From NCBI GenBank assembly GCA_022562515.1, contig JADFPB010000002.1, positions 1 to 38,096 of the forward strand: 38,096 nucleotides of DNA, read 5' to 3'. Under the pieces are notes generated by a model. It was given only the letters and a program-made list of their open reading frames with translations. It did no database searches and was not told the DNA's origin. Below, one piece after another: positions 17,261 through 24,827 of this stretch (position 1 is the first letter of the stretch; every line of letters begins with the position of its first letter). This stretch comes from Chloroflexota bacterium. GTDB taxonomy: Bacteria; Chloroflexota; Dehalococcoidia; Lucifugimonadales; Lucifugimonadaceae. Both the position numbers and the translations under genes were made by a program.

Positions 17261-18202
17261 CTAGGCGGCAAACGCCTTGATCGACTCCATATCGTCGAGT
17301 GCGGTCATGGGCATATCACGGTTGATCCGCTTGATCATTCCGCACAGCACTTTGCCGGGCCCTATCTCGACGAACTTCTCTACGCCTTGCTCAATCATGA
17401 ATCCGATCGAACGCTGCCACTGGACACAGGAGGTCAGCTGTGACTGCAACTCGGTCTTCACCTGTTCCCCGGTAGTGAGGGAGGTGGCTCCGCAGTTGCC
17501 GACGAGCGGGACGACAGGGTCATTGAAATGGATTGAGTCGATCACTTCGTTCAGGCCAACCTGGGCCGGTTCCATCAGGCCGGAGTGGAACGCTCCGCTA
17601 ACCTGGAGGGTAATGCACTTTCGTGCGCCTCTAGCGGCTGCCAGGTCAATGGCCTGGGCAAGCGAGCGGTGTGTGCCGCTGATGATGATCTGCTCCGCCG
17701 TGTTGACGTTGGACAGTTGAGCGCCGGTTTCTCGGCAAACGTCTTCGACAGCGAATTCGTCTATGCCGATAAGGGCGACCATTCCGCCCGGCGTCTCGTC
17801 ACAGGCCTTTTGCATGAGGCGTCCGCGTTCTACGACGAGGCGGACCGTGTCACTGACGCTCAGCACTTCTGCTACGGCCAGTGCGGAGTATTCTCCAAGA
17901 CTGTGGCCCGCAACCATGATTGGTCGAGGCGCGCGGCCAAGAAATTCGCTCAGGGCGGCATGTGTAGCGAGTGAAACTGCTGCAACGGCCGGCTGTGCGT
18001 TCTGAGTGTCTGTCAACTCCTCGATGGGGCCTTCGAACATCAGCTTTGTGAGGGGTCTGCCAAGGGTGTCGTCTACCTCGTCCAGGACCGCCCTGGCGGC
18101 GGCGGACTGTTCGTACAGATCCTTTCCCATACCAACGACCTGGCTGGCCTGGCCCGGGAATACGAAACCCAGTTTTTCTGCTGTCACAGTGTCAGATCCC
18201 AT
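17261..18202 (-). CDS. fabD: Malonyl-CoA:ACP transacylase
   Basis: This 313-residue enzyme loads malonyl groups onto acyl carrier protein for fatty-acid elongation. The nucleophile is Ser101 in GHSLGEYSAL and the catalytic His is His206 in GAFHSGLM. The N-terminal FVFPGQASQVVGMGKDLY motif and the NVNTAEQIIISG segment are typical, and the length is normal. It follows rpmF in the run yceD-rpmF-fabD, an arrangement common in bacteria, though plsX and fabH, which often sit between them, are missing. Confidence 0.96.
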   Translation of the reverse strand: MGSDTVTAEKLGFVFPGQASQVVGMGKDLYEQSAAARAVLDEVDDTLGRPLTKLMFEGPIEELTDTQNAQPAVAAVSLATHAALSEFLGRAPRPIMVAGHSLGEYSALAVAEVLSVSDTVRLVVERGRLMQKACDETPGGMVALIGIDEFAVEDVCRETGAQLSNVNTAEQIIISGTHRSLAQAIDLAAARGARKCITLQVSGAFHSGLMEPAQVGLNEVIDSIHFNDPVVPLVGNCGATSLTTGEQVKTELQSQLTSCVQWQRSIGFMIEQGVEKFVEIGPGKVLCGMIKRINRDMPMTALDDMESIKAFAA

Positions 18203-18228
18203 CCCGTGGTGCCTGCTCCTGTTGATGC

Positions 18229-18438
18229 CTAGGCCTCAGGCCCGGCAGCTGCGGCTTCCATTACTTCACCGGTGATCTGCCGACCATCGTATGTGCCGCA
18301 TATTTCACAGACACGGTGGGGGAGCTTAGCAGATCGGCAGTGGGGACACACAGAGAGTCCCGGTGCAGAAATGAACTGATGTGCTGCGCGTCCGCCGCGC
18401 CGTGAGCGTGAGTGCTTTTTCTTTGGTAGGGGTGTCAT
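18229..18438 (-). CDS. rpmF: Large-subunit ribosomal protein L32
   Basis: This 69-residue protein of the 50S subunit has a basic N-terminal half (PLPKKKHSRSRRGGRRAAH-like pattern) and a zinc ribbon formed by Cys31, Cys34, Cys44 and Cys47. The C-terminal 15 residues are Ala/Glu-rich and longer than in many L32 proteins. The four-cysteine form marks it as the zinc-bound type. It starts 6 bp after the yceD stop codon, the usual pairing. Confidence 0.95.
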   Translation of the reverse strand: MTPLPKKKHSRSRRGGRAAHQFISAPGLSVCPHCRSAKLPHRVCEICGTYDGRQITGEVMEAAAAGPEA

Positions 18439-18444
18439 GGTATT

Positions 18445-18984
18445 TCACTTAATCTCAATCGACCTGAGGCTTTTGGCCCATTCGGGGATTTCTTCTTGCG
18501 GGCTGCACTGGCACGCCTCCTCATTGAGGTCGGCCGAACAGGTCGGGCACAGGCCCTTGCAGCCATCCCGGCAAACGGGCGCAAGCGGTTTCACGCTTAC
18601 GAATGCCTGCCGTACAGGTTCACGCATATCGAGGATGTTGTCCTCGTTGATGAGCAGCGCTGGATCATCGATACCGCCGCCGTTATCCCCATCCCTCTCC
18701 GTGAAGCCCTCGAAGTAGTTGGTCGGGTAAAACTCTTCTTCCAGGTAGGCCTCAACTTCAACCTCTGCATCGCCGAGACATCGGCTGCACAGGTCGTGTG
18801 TCAGGCCATGAACCTCCGTTTGCGCCAGGATCCCTCTATCTGTCCTCAAGAGTCGAACAACCCCCGCGACGTGGCGGAAGTTCTCACCCGGCGTCATGAT
18901 CTCTTCGTTTTCGAATGCGAAGTTGCGCCTGGCGCCGACATCGTCTTTCAGGAGGCCGGCAGCGTTGTATTGCATCTTAGCCAT
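18445..18984 (-). CDS. YceD/DUF177 family protein
   Basis: This 179-residue protein belongs to the DUF177 family, which is commonly encoded just before rpmF and has been linked to 23S rRNA accumulation. It contains the family Cys pair in LCSRCLG (Cys66, Cys69) and a Cys-rich C-terminal part with CRDGCKGLCPTC (138-149) and CQC (158-160), which probably binds metal. Its place ahead of rpmF strongly supports the assignment. It appears to be the first gene of this minus-strand unit and has a candidate promoter upstream. Confidence 0.9.
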   Translation of the reverse strand: MAKMQYNAAGLLKDDVGARRNFAFENEEIMTPGENFRHVAGVVRLLRTDRGILAQTEVHGLTHDLCSRCLGDAEVEVEAYLEEEFYPTNYFEGFTERDGDNGGGIDDPALLINEDNILDMREPVRQAFVSVKPLAPVCRDGCKGLCPTCSADLNEEACQCSPQEEIPEWAKSLRSIEIK

Positions 18985-19022
18985 CCGCTGATCAGAGCGC
19001 TACATTCTGCACACAAGGGAGA

Positions 19023-19052
19023 ATTCTCGCGCTCCGCGTCCGATAGTGTCAA
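19023..19052 (-). promoter_or_regulatory. Putative promoter of the yceD-rpmF-fabD unit
   Basis: On the minus strand a perfect TTGACA (19047-19052) is followed after 18 bp by GAGAAT (19023-19028). Transcription would begin about 30 bp before yceD. The -35 box is strong and the -10 moderate. Confidence 0.5.
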
Positions 19053-19322
19053 TAATCACAAATGGTCTCTTTCAGGGGGGTTTCGCCTTGATTTCCGGGG
19101 GTAGCCTCCGAGATTTCCTGGATGTCTCTGGGTGTTTTGCGCAACCGAATCTGCCATGGGCGCGGGATTGTCCGCTACACAAATCCGGTCCAGCGGCCAA
19201 CGCAGGGCAACGGCAACGGGCGTGCTAGAGTGCCACGATAGTTCACTTTTCATTCATGCTGTGCGAATGGGGGTGGATTGGGTAATGAACGGGCGCGCTT
19301 TCGCGTGCGCGAGCGAGCGTGA
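19053..19322. other. Intergenic region between divergent units
   Basis: Together with the promoter and leader on either side, this forms a gap of about 380 bp between yceD (minus strand) and the P1 peptidase (plus strand). I see no gene or RNA motif in it. A promoter for the peptidase-pan unit must lie here or close by but is not obvious. Confidence 0.4.
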
Positions 19323-19326
19323 TCTG

Positions 19327-19334
19327 GGAAGGAG
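19327..19334 (+). promoter_or_regulatory. Ribosome-binding site that suggests an upstream start for the P1 peptidase
   Basis: GGAAGGAG lies 9 nt before an ATC codon at 19344 and 30 nt before the first canonical start codon (GTG 19365). The residues between them (ITGSITDV) match the conserved family N-terminus. Translation may therefore begin at ATC. Confidence 0.5.
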
Positions 19335-19364
19335 CCGTCCGCTATCACTGGCAGCATCACAGAT

Positions 19365-20366
19365 GTGCCCGGCGTGAGAGTGGGCCACTATACCGATCTG
19401 GAGCACGCGACCGGCTGCACCGTCGTGCTCACCGAGAGCTCGGCAGTCGGGGGCATTGATGTGCGCGGGGCGGCGCCGGGAAGCCGTGAGACGGAGATTC
19501 TGCATCCGCTGACGAGTGCCGAGTTGATCACCGGCTGTTTGCTGACCGGCGGAAGCGTGTGGGGGCTTGCGGCGGCTGACGGAGCGACCCGGTATCTGAC
19601 TGAGCGCGGCATCGGCGTCAAGTTCGCCAACAGGACAATCCCGCTGCTGCCCGCCGCGGTAATTTTCGATCTGGGCCTGAAGAGCGACGTCTGTCCGGAC
19701 GCGGACGCAGGGTATGCCGCATGCGAGGCGGCTTTTGAGCCAGCGCTTGAGTCAGCTTCAGGGGAAGTGCCACAGGGCAGCGTCGGGGCGGGCACCGGGG
19801 CGACGGTGGGAGGAATGTGCGGGTTGCGGAGGCGCATCAAGGGCGGTCTTGGCACGGCGTCCGTGAGTTTTGATGGGCCTGGTGATGACGCTGTCGTGGT
19901 GGGCGCCATCGTCGTGGTCAATGCCGTTGGTGGCGTCGTTGACCCGGATACAGGCGAGATAGTGGCGGGTCCGCGTACAAGTCGTGTAAATGGTGGTTTC
20001 GAGGACTCCAACCGGATTCTGCTGGATAATCCACCGGAGAGCCTCGTGAGCGGCTGGGAACAGCAGCCTCATACGGTCATTGGCGCGATCGCAACGAATG
20101 CCCGCATGAATAAAAAAGCGGCGATTCGGCTCGCCGGCGCCGGGCAGGACGCCATTGCGATGGCCATCCGTCCGGCGCATACCGAATCAGATGGCGACAT
20201 AGTTTTCACCCTTGCCACCGGGCATCACGAGCCGGTTCATCCCGACCGCCTGCGCGCAGCAGCCACGCGAGCCATGGTGGGCGCCATACTTTCCGCTATA
20301 GGGCATGCCACCGGGCTGGGTGGCATTCCGTCAGCCGCCGAGTATCTTCGTTCGCCAGAAGCCTGA
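19365..20366 (+). CDS. P1 (S58/DmpA-type) family peptidase
   Basis: This protein of 333 or more residues belongs to the DmpA/BapA-like family of N-terminal-nucleophile aminopeptidases, which self-cleave into two chains. Family features are PGVRVGHYTDLEHATGCTVVL at the start (only part quoted here as the DVPGVRVGH signature), the central GSVGAGTGATVGG loop, and HTVIGAIATNARMNKKA at about 245-262, where the new N-terminus is usually formed at a Ser or Thr. The GTG at 19365 lies inside the conserved signature, so the true protein probably begins seven codons earlier at ATC 19344. The next gene starts 2 bp after the stop. The natural substrate of this subgroup is not known to me, and context with pantothenate genes may be incidental. 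Confidence 0.85.
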   Translation: MPGVRVGHYTDLEHATGCTVVLTESSAVGGIDVRGAAPGSRETEILHPLTSAELITGCLLTGGSVWGLAAADGATRYLTERGIGVKFANRTIPLLPAAVIFDLGLKSDVCPDADAGYAACEAAFEPALESASGEVPQGSVGAGTGATVGGMCGLRRRIKGGLGTASVSFDGPGDDAVVVGAIVVVNAVGGVVDPDTGEIVAGPRTSRVNGGFEDSNRILLDNPPESLVSGWEQQPHTVIGAIATNARMNKKAAIRLAGAGQDAIAMAIRPAHTESDGDIVFTLATGHHEPVHPDRLRAAATRAMVGAILSAIGHATGLGGIPSAAEYLRSPEA

Positions 20367-20367
20367 C

Positions 20368-21318
20368 ATGCAGCCTGAGATGGGGATCAACACATCGACT
20401 GTCGTCGGATTCATCGGCGCGGGCAGGCTGGGGGCCAGTCTGGCCGTTGCGATGAGCCGCTGCGGCTACCGGGTCGGGGCGGTCCACCGGCGCTCCACCG
20501 CCGCTGCCGAGGCCGTGGCAAACCGAATACCCGGCGCGATCTCCACGACCGACGCGCAGCGGATCGCCGGGCAGTGCGGCATCGTGTTCGTCACGACCGG
20601 AGACGCGGCAATTGAGTCTGTGGTGGATTCGCTGGACTGGGGCGGCGTGGATGCGGTGGTCCACTGCTCGGGCGCAACGCCGGTTTCGTCACTCGCTTCC
20701 GCGGCCGGCCTGGCTGCCGCCACTGGCGGGTTTCATCCGATGCAGACGTTCCCGAACGAGCACGGGGATGCCCGGTTTGAGGGCGTCACCGTGGCGATCG
20801 AGAGCGAATCGTCCGAACTCAGGGCATGGCTCGCCGGGCTCGCGGACGCGCTCGGCGCTCACCACATCTTCCTCACACCGGAGATGCGGCCTCCGTATCA
20901 CGCGTCGGCAGTGATGGCCTGCGGGCTCGTCGCCGGCCTGGTGGGCCTTGCCGCCGACATGTGGCAGGAGATGGGCCTCACACGGGAGGACGGGCTGCGG
21001 GCGCTTTCGCCCCTCGTATCCGCCACCGCGGAGCAGATTGGGGATCTGGGCATCCCGGCCGCCATCACCGGCCCGTACGCCAGAGGCGATGTTGAAACCG
21101 TCCAGGCGCATCTCGATGCGACCAGACGCCGGGGACGCGACGTGTTTCGCGCCTACGCAGGGCTCGCTCTGGCACAGCTCCCGATCGCCAGGGAACAGGG
21201 GAACATTTCTGAAGAAGAGTACGCGACAATAGAGGCTCTTCTTCGAGGAGTCATAGACTCACTAAATAATGTTTCAGGTTCGATAGGCGTCGACCCGCAG
21301 GGCGGCGACCGGAGGTAA
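20368..21318 (+). CDS. DUF2520/Rossmann-fold oxidoreductase-like protein
   Basis: This 316-residue protein has an N-terminal NAD(P)-binding Rossmann domain (GFIGAGRLGASLA at about 14-26) and a helical C-terminal DUF2520 domain. In this domain HPMQTFP and PYHASAVMACGLVAGL are the usual landmarks. It belongs to the 6-phosphogluconate dehydrogenase-like superfamily, in which ketopantoate reductases also fall. It lies directly before panB and panC, while no panE is present in the window, so a role as an alternative ketopantoate reductase is plausible but unproven. I chose ATG 20368, just after the peptidase stop, over the ATG at 20305, which would overlap the peptidase by 62 bp. Confidence 0.8.
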   Translation: MQPEMGINTSTVVGFIGAGRLGASLAVAMSRCGYRVGAVHRRSTAAAEAVANRIPGAISTTDAQRIAGQCGIVFVTTGDAAIESVVDSLDWGGVDAVVHCSGATPVSSLASAAGLAAATGGFHPMQTFPNEHGDARFEGVTVAIESESSELRAWLAGLADALGAHHIFLTPEMRPPYHASAVMACGLVAGLVGLAADMWQEMGLTREDGLRALSPLVSATAEQIGDLGIPAAITGPYARGDVETVQAHLDATRRRGRDVFRAYAGLALAQLPIAREQGNISEEEYATIEALLRGVIDSLNNVSGSIGVDPQGGDRR

Positions 21319-21324
21319 GAACCG

Positions 21325-22194
21325 ATGGCGAGAACCACGACCCGGGACATCCGGGCCATGAAGACCGCGGGTACACCAATTCCGATGGTGACGGCCTATG
21401 ACTACACCGCCGCCCGCCTGGTTGAAGAGGCCGGAATCCCCATCATCCTGGTGGGCGATTCGATAGGCCAGACGACCCTGGGTTACGAGAACACGATACC
21501 GGTAACCGTGGATGAGATATCCAGTGCCACAGCGGCCGTCGTTCGTGGCTCGCGGAACGCCCTGATCGTCGCCGACATGCCTTTCATGAGTTATCAGGCC
21601 AGCGTTGAAGACGCGATGCGCACGGCAGGACGGCTGGTCAAGGAAGGTGGCGCCCAGGCGGTGAAGTTGGAGGGCGGCGCGCCGGTTGTCGAAACAGTGC
21701 GGCGCCTGACAGGAGCCGGGTTCGCTGTCATGGGCCATCTTGGCCTTACACCGCAGTCTGTTCACCACATGGGCGGCTACCGAGTGCAGGGCCGGGCGGA
21801 AGACGCGGCGTCAGGCATGATCGCGGACGCGCAGTCCCTGGAGGAAGCGGGGGCGTTTGCCATCGTCCTCGAGCTCGTGCCGTCCACACTCGCGCAGGCG
21901 ATAACCGAGCGGCTCGAGATTCCCACGATCGGCATCGGCGCCGGCGTGGAGTGTGACGGCCAGGTGCAGGTGTTGCACGATATTCTGGGCCTCTCGCTCG
22001 ATTTCACTCCCCGGCACGCAAAGAAGTATGCGGAAGTGGGCCAGGTGATCGTAGACGCTCTGTGCCAGTACGTTGACGAGGTTGAGAGCCGGGATTTTCC
22101 GGGTGAGGCGCAAACGCCGCGCGAGCGGGCAAATTCTCCGGCGGGCGCCCCGGTGAGTAAAGTGACCGAGATGAACATCGCCGACGGTGCGTGA
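21325..22194 (+). CDS. panB: Ketopantoate hydroxymethyltransferase
   Basis: This 289-residue TIM-barrel enzyme adds a hydroxymethyl group from methylene-tetrahydrofolate to alpha-ketoisovalerate, the first committed step to pantothenate and coenzyme A. Visible motifs are PMVTAYDY near the N-terminus, the metal-binding LVGDSIGQ (Asp45), ADMPFMSY, AVKLEGG, GHLGLTPQS, the catalytic Glu in LELVP, and IGIGAGVECDGQ. The length is normal apart from a short Ser/Pro-rich tail. GGAGG lies 7-8 nt before the ATG. The end overlaps the start of panC by 8 bp. Confidence 0.96.
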   Translation: MARTTTRDIRAMKTAGTPIPMVTAYDYTAARLVEEAGIPIILVGDSIGQTTLGYENTIPVTVDEISSATAAVVRGSRNALIVADMPFMSYQASVEDAMRTAGRLVKEGGAQAVKLEGGAPVVETVRRLTGAGFAVMGHLGLTPQSVHHMGGYRVQGRAEDAASGMIADAQSLEEAGAFAIVLELVPSTLAQAITERLEIPTIGIGAGVECDGQVQVLHDILGLSLDFTPRHAKKYAEVGQVIVDALCQYVDEVESRDFPGEAQTPRERANSPAGAPVSKVTEMNIADGA

Positions 22195-23038
22195 GCGCTA
22201 TTTGCGCATTATAGAGACCGCGTCTGAGATGGTCGCGCTACGGGCTGACATGCCCGAGCCGGTAGCGCTTATGGCCACGTTGGGCGGAATGCACAGGGGC
22301 CATGAGGCGCTTTTGCATCGCGCTCGCAGGCTCGGCACAACTCTCGCGGCCTCCCTGTTTCTGAACCCCACTCAATTTGGCGAACTCGAGGATCTCGACG
22401 CCTATCCCGTCGACACTGAACGAGACCTCCGAATCTTCAGGGAACACGGCGTTGATTATGTCTTCAAGCCGTCTGTCGATGAGATGTATCCGCCCGGCGG
22501 CTACCGGACGGTTGACCCCGGTCCAATCGGGCAGGTGCTGGAGGGTAAACGACGGCCGGGACACTTCGTAGCGGTGGCAACGGTAGTGGGAAGGATCCTC
22601 ACCATAATTCGGCCCAACATGGCGGTGTGGGGTGCCAAGGATGCGCAGCAAAACCTTGTGATCAAGAAGGCCACTGAAATGCTGGGACTCGACGTGGTTC
22701 ATCACATCGAGCCGACCGTGAGAGACCAATCGGGCCTCGCGCTGAGCAGCCGAAACGCCTATTTGAGCGCCGCCGAGCGCAGAGCCGCGGCCGGCCTCTA
22801 TCGCGGCCTCAAAGAGGCTGCCGAAGAGTTTGCCCACGGAGGCGATGACGCTAATTTGCTGCGGAATATCGTCCGCTCGGTAGTGGCCCGTGAGCCGCTC
22901 ATAGACCTGGATTATGTGAGCGCCGCAGACCCGGTGACGCTCGCTGAGCTGGAGACGGCATCAGACGGAACGTTACTATCTCTGGCGGCAATTGTGGGCC
23001 GGTCTCGACTGATCGACAATGTGGTTCTTGGAGAGTGA
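22187..23038 (+). CDS. panC: Pantothenate synthetase
   Basis: This 283-residue enzyme joins pantoate and beta-alanine with ATP. The HIGH-like motif is seen as MHRGH (His36, His39), followed by FLNPTQFGELEDLDAYP. GAKDAQQNLVI corresponds to the pantoate-binding segment and LALSSRNAYLS to the KMSKS-like loop. The start is GTG at 22187, overlapping panB by 8 bp, which indicates translational coupling. In the usual MGALHEGH motif the sequence is LGGMHRGH, an acceptable variant. The aspartate decarboxylase gene panD is not in the window. Confidence 0.95.
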   Translation: MRERYLRIIETASEMVALRADMPEPVALMATLGGMHRGHEALLHRARRLGTTLAASLFLNPTQFGELEDLDAYPVDTERDLRIFREHGVDYVFKPSVDEMYPPGGYRTVDPGPIGQVLEGKRRPGHFVAVATVVGRILTIIRPNMAVWGAKDAQQNLVIKKATEMLGLDVVHHIEPTVRDQSGLALSSRNAYLSAAERRAAAGLYRGLKEAAEEFAHGGDDANLLRNIVRSVVAREPLIDLDYVSAADPVTLAELETASDGTLLSLAAIVGRSRLIDNVVLGE

Positions 23039-23050
23039 TGAAAATCTCGG

Positions 23051-23890
23051 ATGCGAATACTGGTAACTAATGATGACGGAATTAGCGCGCCCGGCCTCTG
23101 GGATCTTGTGCGTGCTGTTCAGCCGCTCGGCGAGGTGGTGGTATCGGCCCCGGACAGGGACCGGAGCGGTGTGGGCGCGGGCCTGACATTGCATAGCCCG
23201 CTGCGGATCCAGAATTACGCGTCCCCGGTAGAGGGCGTCGCTGCCCACGCGGTGGACGGCACGCCCGGCGACGCCGCGATCATGGGGATTCACGAGATCT
23301 CGGACGGGCCGGTGGACATTGTCGTCAGCGGTTTCAACTCCGGCAACAATCTTTCCGCTGACGTGCTGCTCTCCGGCACCGTTGGCGCGGCTCTGCATGG
23401 ATTCACCAACGGCGTCAGCGCGATAGCGTTTTCCGTCCACCACGTATCGGAGGCCGGTTCGCCCCTGTTGGCCGATCTCGTGCGGGCCATGGTCACCGCG
23501 ACTGCTGCTGCGGACGCCGGAAAGCCGGCGCTGCTGAATATCAACTTCCCGCTGTTGGACGCGGCCAACTGTCCATATGACCAGCACGACCATTCCCTCA
23601 CTGACGCTGGGCCGGATGGCGTGATTGCAGACGTCGTTGAAACCGCGCTCGCTCCGCGGCTTATGGCAGATCGGATCGTGATGGAACACAGGGCGAACCG
23701 CACGATGTACTGGAACACCAGGGAGTCCGTGTGGAAGCCTGGCGATCCGGTGTCCGAGGAGTCGGACCTGGGAGCGCTGCTGTCCCGGAAGGTTTCTGTG
23801 ACCCCTCTGGGCGGGCTGCTTGAAGACGGCGCGTCATATCCCGCGACGCCGGCAGTTATCGCCGCCGCGCGGGCCGTGTTGCGCCGCTGA
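23051..23890 (+). CDS. surE: 5'/3'-nucleotidase SurE
   Basis: This 279-residue phosphatase acts on nucleoside monophosphates in known members and is linked to stationary-phase survival. The metal-binding NDDG is at 7-10, Ser39 lies in DRDRSGVGAGLTL, and GFNSGNN and SGTVGAALHG are further family motifs. The length is normal. It starts 12 bp after panC and is probably co-transcribed with it. No clear ribosome site is present, which is consistent with coupling. Confidence 0.95.
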   Translation: MRILVTNDDGISAPGLWDLVRAVQPLGEVVVSAPDRDRSGVGAGLTLHSPLRIQNYASPVEGVAAHAVDGTPGDAAIMGIHEISDGPVDIVVSGFNSGNNLSADVLLSGTVGAALHGFTNGVSAIAFSVHHVSEAGSPLLADLVRAMVTATAAADAGKPALLNINFPLLDAANCPYDQHDHSLTDAGPDGVIADVVETALAPRLMADRIVMEHRANRTMYWNTRESVWKPGDPVSEESDLGALLSRKVSVTPLGGLLEDGASYPATPAVIAAARAVLRR

Positions 23891-24010
23891 TCGGGAGTTC
23901 CCCTGAAACACCCTGTAATCATGCGCACAGGCTTATGGGGTAAACACCTAAACGCCTTCGCCGTATCTCCATGACCGATCGGACCGCGGCTGCCTAGGCT
24001 TTGATGAAGG

Positions 24011-24046
24011 TTCCGTCACGGAATGCCACGGGTGCGGGGGCACCCG
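24011..24046 (+). promoter_or_regulatory. Two adjacent hairpins in the cheW leader
   Basis: A 5-bp stem with a TCA loop (24011-24023) is followed by a 7-bp GC-rich stem with a GGGG loop (24029-24046). They lie about 130 bp upstream of cheW in a 286-bp gap that holds no gene. I do not recognise a riboswitch class. Confidence 0.35.
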
Positions 24047-24176
24047 GTGTTCGTAAACGGGCGGAACGCTTGCCGGGTAATCGGGGGATCTCCTGCGGAA
24101 TCCCAGTTGCGGCACGAACGCATCCGGCTGATCAGGGCGTCAATATCCGCAGCAGAATATACGGGGGGCATCATTA

Positions 24177-24656
24177 ATGTCTGATATCACAGGATCCGCT
24201 GAATTGCAGCTGGTCGTCTTTGATTTGAACGAAGAGGCCTACGGCGTAGAAATCGAATCTGTTCGAGAGATCATTCGCCTGCAGGAGATCACCCGCGTGC
24301 CTCGCACGCCGGACTTCGTGGAAGGTGTCATCAACCTTCGGGGCAAGGTGATTCCGGTGGTCGAATTGCGCAAGCGATTCGGTCTGCCCGTCGCGGAGCG
24401 TAATTCCGAAACTCGGATCGTCAACGTTGACATCGGCGGCCAGGAGATCGGAATGGTCGTCGACGCGGTGACAGAGGTCCTGCGCATTACCAGTGACTCA
24501 GTCGAGCCGCCGTCTTCGGTGATCACCACCGCGGATTCGGGATACCTCAAGGGCATCGCGAAACTGCCCGACCGACTGATCATCATGCTGGACCTGGACC
24601 AGGTACTCAGCACGGATGAGCAGAAAGCGCTTTCCGGCACCGATCTCGCCGCGTAG
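24177..24656 (+). CDS. cheW: Chemotaxis coupling protein CheW
   Basis: This 159-residue protein links chemoreceptors to the CheA kinase. It has the SH3-like CheW fold from about residue 8 to 145, with AYGVEIESVREIIRLQEITR, VINLRGKVIPVVELRKRFG (the receptor and kinase contact face) and IGMVVDAVTEVL. A purine-rich site (GGGGGG, about 10 nt upstream) precedes the ATG. It opens the chemotaxis operon; no receptor gene is next to it. Confidence 0.95.
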   Translation: MSDITGSAELQLVVFDLNEEAYGVEIESVREIIRLQEITRVPRTPDFVEGVINLRGKVIPVVELRKRFGLPVAERNSETRIVNVDIGGQEIGMVVDAVTEVLRITSDSVEPPSSVITTADSGYLKGIAKLPDRLIIMLDLDQVLSTDEQKALSGTDLAA

Positions 24657-24665
24657 CCATTCACG

Positions 24666-24803
24666 CCCGGTCTCGGACCGGGACCGGATAGACCGCGCCC
24701 AGATTGAGACTCCCTTCGGGACCGCCTCAAGAGGAGCTCGCGTCTAATTCCGGCCGCACCGCGATCTTGAACTGACACCAGATACAGCGCCCGTTATGCG
24801 GGC
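24666..24803 (+). other. Structured spacer between cheW and cheA
   Basis: The 171-bp gap contains a 7-bp stem with a TCG loop (24666-24682) and a 6-bp stem with a 5-nt loop just before the cheA ribosome site (about 24787-24803). Neither is followed by a T-run. They may tune the ratio of CheW to CheA or protect the message; I see no gene here. Confidence 0.35.
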
Positions 24804-24827
24804 GAAACCGGACCAAGGAACCACGGG

